A DNA stretch of 64,000 nt from PMG-095 sp049324695. Lineage in GTDB: Bacteria > Myxococcota_A > Polyangia > Polyangiales > Polyangiaceae. Below, one piece after another: positions 33,873 to 42,497 of the stretch. Position numbers and translations under genes: made by a program. The first letter of the stretch is position 1, and each line of letters starts with the position of its first letter. The notes below the pieces were generated by a model. It did no database searches. It was not told the DNA's origin and saw only the letters and a list, made by a program, of their open reading frames with translations. Location of the stretch: assembly GCA_049324695.1 (NCBI GenBank), contig JBMOMJ010000033.1, forward strand, positions 248,001 to 312,000, written 5' to 3'.

Positions 33873-35701
33873 GACGCCTGTAGTAGCCGATAGCGCGTCT
33901 TCTTGCCCTTGCCGTCGCGGCACACCGCGCCGCGTTCGACTTGTTCGCGCAGCCGGCGCAGCGCCGTCATCTCCGAGACGCCGAGGCGCGAGGCGATGTC
34001 ACTGCTCGAAGCAGGTCCGCTGCGCGCCAGAAGCTCCAGAATCGCGTCTGGCTCTGCAGAACTGCGCGCCGGGGGCAGCGGCGTCTTTCGCTCGCTTGGA
34101 GCCGATGCCGAACTGAGCGTCGAATCAGGACCAATCGCCAGCGCCTCGGCTGCCACATCGCCAGCGAAGGCGCTCACGAGTTCGACGCCAGCTGCGAGCC
34201 GATAGCCACCCGAGGCTGCCTCGATCCAGTGCCCATTGGTATCGAGCTGCGTTCGCAAGCGACGAACGGCAGTGTGGATCACCGCGTCGTGAGCGTCTGG
34301 GCGGTAACTCACGATGCCCCAAACCGACGCCAATAGCTCCTCCTTGCTGCGCAGCCGTCCATGAGCGAGCGCGTGGAGAAATTGCAATGTTCGTTTGGGT
34401 GGAGCGGCGACCACCCTCACGTTTCCCCGGCTTTCGATGCCCAGATGGCGTTCGAACAGCAACAAGCGCTGTCCCGGCTCCAATCCCAACGCCAGTGGCA
34501 ATAGTCCCCAGTGCCCGCTCGCAATCAGTTGAGTAGCGAGCTCTCGCGAGGGTTGAAGGCAGGCGACGTATAACGCTCCGAGGCGATCTTCCTCCAGCAC
34601 CTCGGCTCCGGGTGGCACCACGAAACCCAGATCGCGCCGTTCACACGCGCGTAGCCAGACTCGCGCGATCCCCGAACGCCGGTGCAGCTCCAGGATTTCT
34701 TCTCGAGCAGCTGCGACTTCGTCAGCTTTGCTCGACAGCAACACCATGCACAAGACATCCAACTCCAGCGCGGCATCGCCCCGGGCGCGCAGTAGCTCGC
34801 GTGCCTCGCTCACGAACGGCCGCATGCTGCGAGCGCCGTAGCGCAGCCGTGCCACCGTCGCGCAAGCCAAGAGATAACGAATGCGCGCGCGCGTATCGCC
34901 GCCGTCCGGCACATGTTCGTGGCCCAATCGTTCGAGCTCCGCCCAAGCACCATCACCATCACCTGCCAACGCAGTTTGGACGGAGAGCTCGATGCGCAAC
35001 GAGCGCCGAGAGTACGAATCCTCCGAGTGCACTTTGCCGAGCAGCTCATTCAAGTCGACGAGCGCTTGCTGCACGGAAACCACACCGAAACGCGCGCGAT
35101 AGATGCCGAGTGCGCAATCGAGCGCGGCCACGTTGCCCACGGATCCGAGCGAGCACGCCAACGCACGCGCCGTCTCCAGCAAGGACAATCCGCTGCGAAT
35201 CTGGCCGAGCTGCACCAGTGCATGGCCACGCAAATCAGTGGCCAGCAACCGACCATATGGAAACTCTGCGTCGAACGCGTGATGAAGCGCGCTCAGCGCA
35301 TGTCGTGCCGCTTGGCGCAAATGGCCAGTGAAGTAACGCAGGCAGCCAAGACCTTGAGACACATAGAAGCGTGCCAAAGGCCCCGCACGACGCGCGCGCA
35401 CGCTGGCCACGAAAGCTTCTTTCGCCTCGGCCATGCGCCCCGCTCGGCAATAGGCAACCCCGAGAAAAAATTGCGCCATCACCAGCGCACGCGAGTCCTC
35501 GCTGGTCGCACGTCGCCGCAACTGGCTCGAGAACAAAGCGCGCGCGTCTTCCAGCCTGCCGGCGAACGCCAGTGCTCCGATGACGAATGGCAGATCCACG
35601 AATGTGACATGCCCGCTCGCGACGTCCGCGCATCGATCCACGATGACCGCATAGTTCCCCGCGTAGAATTGGTCTTCGATTGACCGACCTCTGCCGCGCA
35701 T
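33869..35701 (-). CDS. Transcriptional regulator: TPR array, OmpR-type winged helix and second C-terminal HTH
   Basis: 610 residues from ATG 35701, chosen for the strong AGGAGG six bases upstream. Residues 1-400 are helical repeats of TPR type (AGRLEDARALF, YCRAGRMAEAKEAFVASVRA). Residues of about 410-500 hold an OmpR-like winged helix: KRTLQFLHALAHGRLRSKEE, HDAVIHTAVRRLRTQLD, with a final ASGGYRLA wing. A Ser/Ala/Pro linker leads to a separate helix-turn-helix near 555-605 (ASSSDIASRLGVSEMTALRR). Two distinct DNA-binding modules with a TPR sensor is unusual, although similar proteins occur in myxobacteria. It is followed by an overlapping lipoprotein gene. Confidence 0.85.
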   Translation of the reverse strand: MRGRGRSIEDQFYAGNYAVIVDRCADVASGHVTFVDLPFVIGALAFAGRLEDARALFSSQLRRRATSEDSRALVMAQFFLGVAYCRAGRMAEAKEAFVASVRARRAGPLARFYVSQGLGCLRYFTGHLRQAARHALSALHHAFDAEFPYGRLLATDLRGHALVQLGQIRSGLSLLETARALACSLGSVGNVAALDCALGIYRARFGVVSVQQALVDLNELLGKVHSEDSYSRRSLRIELSVQTALAGDGDGAWAELERLGHEHVPDGGDTRARIRYLLACATVARLRYGARSMRPFVSEARELLRARGDAALELDVLCMVLLSSKADEVAAAREEILELHRRSGIARVWLRACERRDLGFVVPPGAEVLEEDRLGALYVACLQPSRELATQLIASGHWGLLPLALGLEPGQRLLLFERHLGIESRGNVRVVAAPPKRTLQFLHALAHGRLRSKEELLASVWGIVSYRPDAHDAVIHTAVRRLRTQLDTNGHWIEAASGGYRLAAGVELVSAFAGDVAAEALAIGPDSTLSSASAPSERKTPLPPARSSAEPDAILELLARSGPASSSDIASRLGVSEMTALRRLREQVERGAVCRDGKGKKTRYRLLQAS

Positions 35702-36007
35702 GCATCCCTCCTTGGAGACGACCGCCGTGGGCGCGAACTCTAGCAACTGCGATACGGGTGGCGACCCCATCGCAGAATCGACATAACGATCTCAAGGAAC
35801 ACCAGGCGTGAGCTTGCGTCTCGCGCGCCACGTCCTCATAGTCATTCGGTTCGAATTGAAGGCGAAACTCGCCGATTTGATGCTACGAGGCTGGCCTGGG
35901 CAGGTTCGGCTATTCTGTGCCGGTGCGGCAACTCTTCGGTAACATTGGCTTGTGCTGGCTCAACGCGCTGGCGTTCGCCGCGGGTGCGGACTCGCCCGAG
36001 GTGGTAA
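35702..36007 (+). other. Intergenic stretch between the regulator and a LamG remnant
   Basis: Nothing clearly coding. It should hold the promoter of the minus-strand regulator. The plus-strand frames at 35917-36007 could be the degraded 5' part of the adjacent LamG-like remnant, but no family motif is visible here. Confidence 0.35.
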
Positions 36008-36400
36008 CTCGGGCCCTACGTGTCGAACGGGCCCGAAATGCAGGACATCGATTTCGGACGCCAACAGGCTTCGATTCACTGCGCGGCGTACGCGCACTAC
36101 ATCACGGGCCCGAACGGCGCGTTTCCACTGCGCGAGCTCAAGCTGCTCGGCGCCGTGCAGCAAAGTTCCGGGCGACATCGAGCTGCGCATCGATGGTCAG
36201 TACATGACCAGCGGCAACTTGATGCTGCCGCCTTTCGCTCGCGCGGAGCGCAAACTTTCATCGCGCGCTCCCTCCACGAGAACTGCCCGCCGCTAAAGGC
36301 ATGTATCGGCGAAATCATCCGGTATTCCCGCGCGCTCGCCAGCTCTGAACGGACGCGTGTCGAGGCCTATCTAAAGCAAAAGTGGGGCTGCTGCGGGTGA
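36008..36400 (+). pseudogene. Remnant of a LamG/concanavalin-like domain protein
   Basis: The last 33 codons read ACIGEIIRYSRALASSERTR then VEAYLKQKWGCC, the characteristic end of LamG/jelly-roll lectin domains in secreted proteins of these bacteria. The front of the same frame (GPYVSNGPEMQDIDFGRQQA) also looks coding. The middle does not: domain-like sequence (PGDIELRIDGQYMTSGNLML, about 36170-36230) appears in a different frame. No signal peptide or start is present. This fits a decayed gene with compensating frameshifts; a short expressed protein cannot be excluded. Confidence 0.45.
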
Positions 36401-36454
36401 TGGCCGCTTACGGTGTGGCCCATGCATCCCCGGGGCATGCTAAGTTGCTGGGCG

Positions 36455-37444
36455 ATGGACGCGAAGCGTTGGTCACCGCTCTGGATCTTCGGTGCGGGCT
36501 GCCTGAGCGGAGCGGTGTTCATTGGCTGGTACTCGGACGGCGCCGGCAGGGACCTATCGAGCGACGCGCAGCAGCCCGCGAGCACCCGCGTCAATGCGCG
36601 GGCCGCCGAGCGCACCGGAGCGCCGCGCGTGGACCACGTCGCTCAGCCTGTTGCCAGCAACGTTGCCAAGCCTCTTCCTTCCGCGCAGCCCGACCGCGAG
36701 CAGCGGGAAGAATCAGCGACGGAAGATTCCAAGTCGGTTGCGGATGTGCTCGCCCGGCTGGAAGCTGAGTATCGCCAACGCAACGCTCCGCCGCGCGCAG
36801 TTGAGCCCTCTACGGCGCCTTCGGCGGTCGTGTCCACAGTCGCGTCGTTGCCCCCCGAAGCAACCCGCACGCTTCCGAACGAATCGTCGCGCGAACACGC
36901 ACGAAATCAGGAAGCGGCGAAGCCCTCGTCGGCTCGAGCTCGCCTCGATGAGCCGCGCGTTGAAGAGAAGCCGCCAACCACTCCGGCCACAAACGCCGCG
37001 GCCACAAACGCGACTGCCGTCACAACCATCACCGCGCGCGCTACCGCCGCCGCTACCACAACCACCACCGCTAGCACGACGGCCAGCGCGGGCACGACCA
37101 CCGCCGCAGAGGACGCAGTGAAGGCGGTGCTACTCGGCGCGTCCGACGTTCAGGAAAAATTGCTCGCTGACGCTAGCCAGCAACGAATCAGCGCCCAGCT
37201 GCAGCAAGTTACTGCTCTCCAGCAAGCTGCCGTCGTACAGCAGGCGGCGCTAGCCCAGCAGTTCGCGATGCTGCAATACCTGCAGCTCCTTCTGCTGTCG
37301 TCGACGCCGCGCGTCGCCATTCCTCCACAAATCCCGCAGCGCTCGCTCGCTGGGCGTCGCATCGTGGATACGCTGCCGAGTTCGATCAGCGCTACCGATA
37401 ATCCCTGGGCCTTCAATTATCCGCCCCCCGTATTGCTCCGGTAG
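36455..37444 (+). CDS. Membrane-anchored low-complexity protein (Ala/Thr/Gln-rich)
   Basis: 329 residues from ATG 36455. One hydrophobic segment near the N-terminus (PLWIFGAGCLSGAVFIGW) would anchor it in the inner membrane with a long exterior or cytosolic tail. The tail is acidic/basic mixed, then a Thr/Ala block (about 185-225), then a Gln/Leu/Ala coiled-coil-like segment (QQRISAQLQQVTALQQAAVV) and a Pro-rich end. No family recognised. It precedes the ECF/AgmX module on the same strand. Confidence 0.65.
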   Translation: MDAKRWSPLWIFGAGCLSGAVFIGWYSDGAGRDLSSDAQQPASTRVNARAAERTGAPRVDHVAQPVASNVAKPLPSAQPDREQREESATEDSKSVADVLARLEAEYRQRNAPPRAVEPSTAPSAVVSTVASLPPEATRTLPNESSREHARNQEAAKPSSARARLDEPRVEEKPPTTPATNAAATNATAVTTITARATAAATTTTTASTTASAGTTTAAEDAVKAVLLGASDVQEKLLADASQQRISAQLQQVTALQQAAVVQQAALAQQFAMLQYLQLLLLSSTPRVAIPPQIPQRSLAGRRIVDTLPSSISATDNPWAFNYPPPVLLR

Positions 37445-37627
37445 GCGCGGCCCTCGCGCACGCCCGAGGAGGCTCGAGCTCGTGTACGTCATCGACGCAC
37501 ACTGCAATTTTCGCGTACATGGACTCCAACTGCCGCTATTTTGCGCGTTCCGTCATTATTTGGCGGCGTGATCACGAAGCGGGGGTGCCGACATAACTTG
37601 CCATGACGAACGAGGAGCGGCGCCGGC

Positions 37628-38257
37628 GTGCAATCGGCCGGTGGAAGACCGGTGGCTAGCTCACCGAACACCGGAGTTTCGGCCCTGACCATCGATCCCG
37701 GACAGTTCGCCGACGAATCGCTCGGAAGTGAGCGCGAACGACAGCTGCGCGCACTCGTGAGTGAACACTTCGACTTCATCTGGCGTCTCCTGCGGCGCAT
37801 GGGCTTCTCCCCAGAAGACGCCGACGACGCTGCTCAACAGGTATTCATGGCGGCGACTCAAAAGAGCGAGCGAATCACGCGGGGAAGTGAGCGAACCTAT
37901 TTGTATGGGACTGCTCTGCGCGTCGCCGCAAATCTAAGGCGCAAGCTGGCGCGTCAGCGACAAGAAGCAGAACCGCTCGCTCACGAAATCGTCGATCTTT
38001 CGCGGCAGCCCGATCACGCTGCGAACCTCGGTGAGGCCTGTTCGTTGGTCGACGAACTGCTTCGAGCCCTCCCCGAAGAGCTCCGTCGCGTGCTGGTATT
38101 GGCGCAAATCGAGCAATTCGAAATTTCGGAAATCGCGGAAGCGGAAGGTATTCCTGTCGGCACCGCAGCTTCTCGCCTGCGCCGAGCGCGTACACTCTTT
38201 CGCGAGCAGCTCGAACGCGTGCGAGAACGCAACCCCTTCCGGGAAGGACTGCCATGA
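37628..38257 (+). CDS. ECF-family RNA polymerase sigma factor
   Basis: 209 residues from GTG 37628, with GAGGAG about 11 bases upstream. Region 2 lies at about 40-110 (HFDFIWRLLRRMGFSPEDAD, DAAQQVFMAATQK) and region 4 at about 140-195 (LPEELRRVLVLAQIEQFEIS, then AEAEGIPVGTAASRLRRAR). Overlaps the next gene by ATGA. It probably controls the adjacent AgmX-type gene, by position. This is the second ECF module in the window. Confidence 0.92.
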   Translation: MQSAGGRPVASSPNTGVSALTIDPGQFADESLGSERERQLRALVSEHFDFIWRLLRRMGFSPEDADDAAQQVFMAATQKSERITRGSERTYLYGTALRVAANLRRKLARQRQEAEPLAHEIVDLSRQPDHAANLGEACSLVDELLRALPEELRRVLVLAQIEQFEISEIAEAEGIPVGTAASRLRRARTLFREQLERVRERNPFREGLP

Positions 38258-38937
38258 GCCAGCGCGATCCGTTGGATTCCTTCGAGGAGGAGCTGTTTCG
38301 TGCTGTGCGGCGCGAGCGAACGCAAAGCGACGCCCGTGAACGAACGGCGAATGCGGTCGTGGAATCGTATCGGCGGCGACGCTTCCGGCGCTCGGTGTTC
38401 GCGCTCGCTGGAGCCACGGCGCTTGCTGCGGCTGCGGTGTTGGTGCTGTGGAGGCCTCCGAAAGGGCAATCCATTCAAGCCGAGCACATCGCGCCCAAGC
38501 ATTCGGTTCCGAGTGTTGTTGCGGTTGCGTCCGCGCCGAAGCAGCTAAAGGCCGTTATCGAGCCGAAATCCGCGGCCTCCAACGACACGGCGCCTTTGCC
38601 GAGGGGTCTGGCTCCTTCTGTTGCGTCCACGACGCTGGAAGAAGAAATAGCCATGCTGGATCGGGCGCGCTCCGAGCTTACTCTGGGCAAGCCGCAAGCT
38701 GCGCTGTCGCTGCTCGACCAATACGACCGAGTCTCTGGCGGGCATTTGACCGCAGAGGCGACGCTGCTTCGTATTCAAGCGTTGTCGAGCAGCGGTCATG
38801 CGTCGCTCGCGGCAAAGCTCGCGCAGCGCCTGGTCGACAGCGATCCCAATGGTCCAGTCGCCGAGCGAGCGCGCAGCTACATCTCAGAGTCGCCCGATGC
38901 ACATGAGCAGCGGGCTGGCGCAGACAAGAGGCCGTGA
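38254..38937 (+). CDS. Single-pass membrane protein, putative anti-sigma factor
   Basis: 227 residues. A charged cytoplasmic N-terminus of about 45 residues (FEEELFRAVRRERTQSDARE) is followed by one hydrophobic span (SVFALAGATALAAAAVLVLW). The periplasmic C-terminal part has a helical, TPR-like stretch (EEEIAMLDRARSELTLGKPQ, HASLAAKLAQRLVDSDP). Topology plus the 4-base overlap with the ECF gene fits an anti-sigma factor, though no zinc motif is present. An assignment by context, not by family. Confidence 0.7.
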   Translation: MSQRDPLDSFEEELFRAVRRERTQSDARERTANAVVESYRRRRFRRSVFALAGATALAAAAVLVLWRPPKGQSIQAEHIAPKHSVPSVVAVASAPKQLKAVIEPKSAASNDTAPLPRGLAPSVASTTLEEEIAMLDRARSELTLGKPQAALSLLDQYDRVSGGHLTAEATLLRIQALSSSGHASLAAKLAQRLVDSDPNGPVAERARSYISESPDAHEQRAGADKRP

Positions 38938-38964
38938 CTCACGAACCGTAGCGAGGCGTACGGC

Positions 38965-40380
38965 ATGACTTTGCCCAATCGACAATTTCACGATTCCAAT
39001 CACCCCGGCCAGATGACCGCGGCGATGCGCGCCGGCATGAGCGCATTGGTGGGGCGCCAAGGCCCGAAGCTGCTTCGCGTCGGTGTAGTGCAAGCCGGGC
39101 GCGTGCGCGAGGAACGCACGATTCGAGCTCCGGGTCACGTGAGCGTCGGCACCGCAGAACACAACTCATTTCTTCTCGGCGGCGGCGCTTACCCGACGAG
39201 CTTTCGGCTGTTCGAGCGCATCGACGATGTTTACCATCTGAACTTCACCGCAGAGATGCAGGGGCGCGTGGCGCTGCCGAGCGGCCTGTTCGAACTCCAA
39301 TCACTCCAAGCTCGAGCGCACCATGTCGCTGGCGGAGTGCATCGGCTCGCGTTGACGGAAGAGGCGCGAGGACGAGTCGTAATCGGCGATGTCACGTTCC
39401 TGTTTCACTTCGTTCCGCCGTCGCCGGTTCTACCGAAAGCAGTGCTTCCGACGGCGGTGCTGCGTGGGCACAACGGTGTCGACTGGAACAGCACCATCTG
39501 CGCGGCGGTTTCGTTCCTGTTTCACTTCGTGCTGTTGAGCGCAATCTATTCGGACTGGCTCGATCCGGTGGTCGACGACGACGTGAGCACTGCCGGCCTG
39601 ATTGACTCTCTCAAGAATCTACCGCCGCCGCCTCCAATCGAAGACAAGTTCACTCCGGAGGATTCGCCGCCCGTTCGCCAGGAGGCTCCAGCGTCAGAAA
39701 CAAAGCCGAACAACGCACCACCTACCAAGAACTCGCGAGGCCGTGAACGCAGCTCCGCGCCGAGCCCCGCTGACCATGCCGCGCTTTCAAAGCAGCTCGC
39801 GCAGATCGACGCGGCGATCGTCGGCGCTCTGAGCACCTCGCAAGCTGCCACCAGCTCAGTCCTGAAGCGAAGTGAGGTCGCTTGGGGAGCCCTCGATACT
39901 GCCGCTGCTTCCGCGGCGGGCGTCGGCGTTGGTGCTGAACCACGCCCCTCGGTTGGCGCCCCAGTTCGCCCCGGAAAAACAACCGATTTTCGCGACTTGG
40001 GCACAACGAAGCGAGGCCCCGAAGATCAGGGACGCATGGGTCCAGTTGCAGGCCCGAACGTTGTCGCAAGGATAGCGCCTCCATCAACGACTGGAGGCGT
40101 CGTGAGCAACGCGGCGCGTGTGGTGGCCGGAATGAGAGCAGGCTTTCGCGCCTGTTACATGCGCGGTCTTGCTGAAGATCCAGATGCGAGTGGCAGCATT
40201 AAATTGACGATTCGCGTGGGCCCCGGCGGCGAAGTATCCGGCGTCACAGCAATCCCTTCGGGAAACCTGCCCACGACGGTGATCAATTGTGTTCAGGCTC
40301 GCGCGCAAGCAGCACAATTCGATGCACCCGAGGGCGGCTCCGCGGTGATTTCGGTGCCGGTGACCTTCGTCAAGCAATGA
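38965..40380 (+). CDS. AgmX/PglI C-terminal domain protein (TonB-like energy transducer)
   Basis: 471 residues. The N-terminal cytoplasmic part of about 170 residues resembles a small beta domain. One transmembrane span (about 177-198, FLFHFVLLSAIY) is followed by a Pro/Glu/Ser-rich periplasmic linker. The C-terminal domain (about 380-471) has RAGFRACYMRGLAEDPDASG, SIKLTIRVGPGGEVSGV and INCVQARAQAAQFDAP, the AgmX/PglI signature of myxobacterial gliding-motility and related transducers. It would couple inner-membrane energy to an outer-membrane partner. Located 27 bases after the putative anti-sigma gene. Confidence 0.85.
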   Translation: MTLPNRQFHDSNHPGQMTAAMRAGMSALVGRQGPKLLRVGVVQAGRVREERTIRAPGHVSVGTAEHNSFLLGGGAYPTSFRLFERIDDVYHLNFTAEMQGRVALPSGLFELQSLQARAHHVAGGVHRLALTEEARGRVVIGDVTFLFHFVPPSPVLPKAVLPTAVLRGHNGVDWNSTICAAVSFLFHFVLLSAIYSDWLDPVVDDDVSTAGLIDSLKNLPPPPPIEDKFTPEDSPPVRQEAPASETKPNNAPPTKNSRGRERSSAPSPADHAALSKQLAQIDAAIVGALSTSQAATSSVLKRSEVAWGALDTAAASAAGVGVGAEPRPSVGAPVRPGKTTDFRDLGTTKRGPEDQGRMGPVAGPNVVARIAPPSTTGGVVSNAARVVAGMRAGFRACYMRGLAEDPDASGSIKLTIRVGPGGEVSGVTAIPSGNLPTTVINCVQARAQAAQFDAPEGGSAVISVPVTFVKQ

Positions 40381-40402
40381 CCCCGTAGCGAACGCTCAAG
40401 CT

Positions 40403-40420
40403 CGAGTCGGCGACGACTCG
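40403..40420 (+). terminator. Short hairpin after the AgmX-type gene
   Basis: CGAGTCG (40403-40409) pairs with CGACTCG (40414-40420) around a 4-base loop, 22 bases after the stop. No T-tract follows, so it may be only an RNA-stabilising or weak termination structure. Confidence 0.35.
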
Positions 40421-40567
40421 GTGACAAGCTCGAAGTTCGCGTTGCAGGTGCGCAAAAAAAACGAAGGTCCGGCGAGGCCTCGCCTCCAATGGAACGAGGT
40501 TGCCGAACGTCAGCTCTCCTGGAGAGCTCGGCGTCCGCGCGGCATCGCTCAAAGGAAAGGACTAGCC

Positions 40568-41662
40568 ATGAACGCGCTTCGCCACGTCAAAATTGCTTTG
40601 TTCGCAGCAATTATGCCGCTCGCTTGTTCGGTCGAGCCGAGCCCTGAAGACACCGCCAGCGTCGATCAACCGATCATCAACGGCACACCGGTGACCTCCG
40701 AAGACATCGGCTTGGTGAAAATTCTCACTCCGGGTTCGGGTTGTAGCGGCGCCTTAATCACTCCCGAGTGGGTGCTAACAGCGCAGCATTGTTTGCCAGC
40801 TGAGCCCACCGGAACCACCGTCGAGCGCACGACGACCGGCGACGTGCGTGACGCAGTCCAACTGATTCCGTTTTCTTACAACGGGCTTTCGACCGACGTC
40901 GGACTCATCCGCGTGGCTCAGCCGTTCCCGATCGCTGCAGGCCCGAGCGGGTACACGACCGAACTTTGGCCCTTTGATCCGAACAATCTCGTGGGTCAAA
41001 CCGTCGAATGTTATGGCTACGGCTACAACACCACAGAAGGCACCGGCTTCGGTACTCTGCGACACGCCTCGCTCCTGGTCAGCAGCTACAACGCCCCGAG
41101 CCCTGGTATGTACACCATCCTCCAGAATGCGCTCGGGCAGATTCAAACGTATGGCGACTCTGGCAGCGGCTGCTTCTACACGTTCAGCGGCACGCGCTAC
41201 CATCTCTCGGTTTTCACGAACCCTGGCGGCGACCGAGCCTTCGCTTACGCAACCGCTCCGCTCCGTTCATGGGTCGACTTGCAGGTTCACAACGTCTGCA
41301 ATGACGGCATTCAGAGCGGAAGCGAAACCGGCATAGATTGCGGCGGATCCTGCGCGCCGTGTCCGCCTCCGGCAATGCTTGCGTTAACCAGCCAGTGGGA
41401 TACGGGCTGGTGCGCCCAGGTCACCCTGACCAACTACGGGGCGCGGCCGACAAACTCATGGACCGTGCAATTTGACGTCCACGAATCGACCCTCACCAGC
41501 CAGTGGAGCGCCAACTTCACTAACGACGGTTCACTCTACACCGCGACCAACGTTGCGTGGAATGGCAACATCCCGTCGCTGCAATCCGTCAACTTCGGCT
41601 TCTGCGCGAACAAAACCGGCACGAATTGGCAACCCGAACTCGTGTCCGCAGAGATTCAATAA
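40568..41662 (+). CDS. Trypsin-like serine protease lipoprotein with C-terminal CBM2-like module
   Basis: 364 residues from ATG 40568. Lipobox MPLAC (Cys20). The S1 domain starts near IINGT with the catalytic triad His74 (TAQHC), Asp110 (TDVGLI) and Ser198 (GDSGSG). The linker at 241-268 is Cys-rich (NVCNDGIQSGSETGIDCGGS), a motif common in secreted myxobacterial proteins. Residues 270-364 resemble a family 2 carbohydrate-binding module: SQWDTGWCAQVTLTN, NSWTVQFDV, SQWSANFTNDG, VAWNGNIPSLQSVNFGFCA, with Trp residues placed as on the cellulose-binding face. A protease targeted to cellulose or other polysaccharide is unusual. Confidence 0.88.
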   Translation: MNALRHVKIALFAAIMPLACSVEPSPEDTASVDQPIINGTPVTSEDIGLVKILTPGSGCSGALITPEWVLTAQHCLPAEPTGTTVERTTTGDVRDAVQLIPFSYNGLSTDVGLIRVAQPFPIAAGPSGYTTELWPFDPNNLVGQTVECYGYGYNTTEGTGFGTLRHASLLVSSYNAPSPGMYTILQNALGQIQTYGDSGSGCFYTFSGTRYHLSVFTNPGGDRAFAYATAPLRSWVDLQVHNVCNDGIQSGSETGIDCGGSCAPCPPPAMLALTSQWDTGWCAQVTLTNYGARPTNSWTVQFDVHESTLTSQWSANFTNDGSLYTATNVAWNGNIPSLQSVNFGFCANKTGTNWQPELVSAEIQ

Positions 41663-41679
41663 CCTAACCTTCTTCACGC

Positions 41680-41709
41680 TGAGCGCCGCCTCGTGCGAGA
41701 CGGCGTTCA
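41680..41709. terminator. Hairpin between convergent genes
   Basis: TGAGCGCCG (41680-41688) pairs with CGGCGTTCA (41701-41709), with one G-T pair, and the inner CCTC/GAGA can extend it. It lies 18 bases after the protease stop and 13 bases before the end of the convergent Uma2 gene. No clear T-tract. Confidence 0.5.
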
Positions 41710-41721
41710 ACGCGTGAACAC

Positions 41722-42306
41722 TCAATCCTCATCATCGCCGAGCAGCACCGAGACTTGCAGCTCGATCGCGTCGAACGGTTCCGCGCGAACTCGCTCGCCT
41801 GCCGTGGCACGCAGCGCGACGAGGTAACCATCCCCGGTGTAACGGTGAACGGTCAGGGTGCTGTCCACTTGGTCGATGATCCAATAGTGGGGAACGCCGG
41901 CTTGGTGATATCGGCGGAGCTTCGTCACCGTGTCGGTGGTTCGGTTCGAATCACTGACAATCTCGCAAATCCAGTCGGGCCGAACGGTAACGGGTCGTTC
42001 TTTGAATGGCAGACTCGCACGTTCGCGTCGCCAACCGGCGATGTCCGGACGATAGATGCGACCATCGAGCAGTACATCAACCTCCGTGACGATCCACCAG
42101 CCTCCCGGTCCGCCGGGGCCGCCAGGGCGTCGGTCGAACGGCATGCCGATTGAGCCCGCTGTATGGGCTTGAGCGCGACCATGTTGGAACGTGGGCGCCG
42201 CCTTCTCGACGAACTCACCATCAATGAGCTCGATGCGCGCATCGCTGGGAAGCGCCAACCAATCTTCGACGGTTTTCGGTCGCCCTGTCGGCGCGCGCAC
42301 GACCAT
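41722..42306 (-). CDS. Uma2-family (PD-(D/E)XK-type) nuclease
   Basis: 194 residues from ATG 42306; the longer frame to 42468 overlaps the promoter of the divergent gene. Uma2 pattern: LPSDARIELIDGEFVEKAAP, VTEVDVLLDGRIYRPDIAGW with the catalytic Asp in PDIA, PDWICEIVSDSN, then TKLRRYHQAGVPHYWIIDQV. These are restriction-endonuclease-fold proteins, abundant in cyanobacteria and myxobacteria, of unclear role. It is solitary here and there is no sign of a defence operon. Confidence 0.88.
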   Translation of the reverse strand: MVVRAPTGRPKTVEDWLALPSDARIELIDGEFVEKAAPTFQHGRAQAHTAGSIGMPFDRRPGGPGGPGGWWIVTEVDVLLDGRIYRPDIAGWRRERASLPFKERPVTVRPDWICEIVSDSNRTTDTVTKLRRYHQAGVPHYWIIDQVDSTLTVHRYTGDGYLVALRATAGERVRAEPFDAIELQVSVLLGDDED

Positions 42307-42497
42307 GAGCGGAATCGTAGCACCATCGATCGCGGTGGGGACGAACGCTCGTGCCTGCAATTTTGCCGCGTTGCCATTCACGACGAAGCGAACGCGACGC
42401 ACAAGCGGAGAAGCCCGCCCCGCCTCTCGCCACTTCCAACATATGCCAGATCTAGGGGCTTGCGACAAGCCCCAGGCCGTGCCGCACAGTGAGTGGC

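Noticed and set aside
41722..42306. Uma2 nuclease as part of a defence island
   Set aside because: It is a lone gene between a protease and a monooxygenase, with no methyltransferase, ATPase or integrase nearby.
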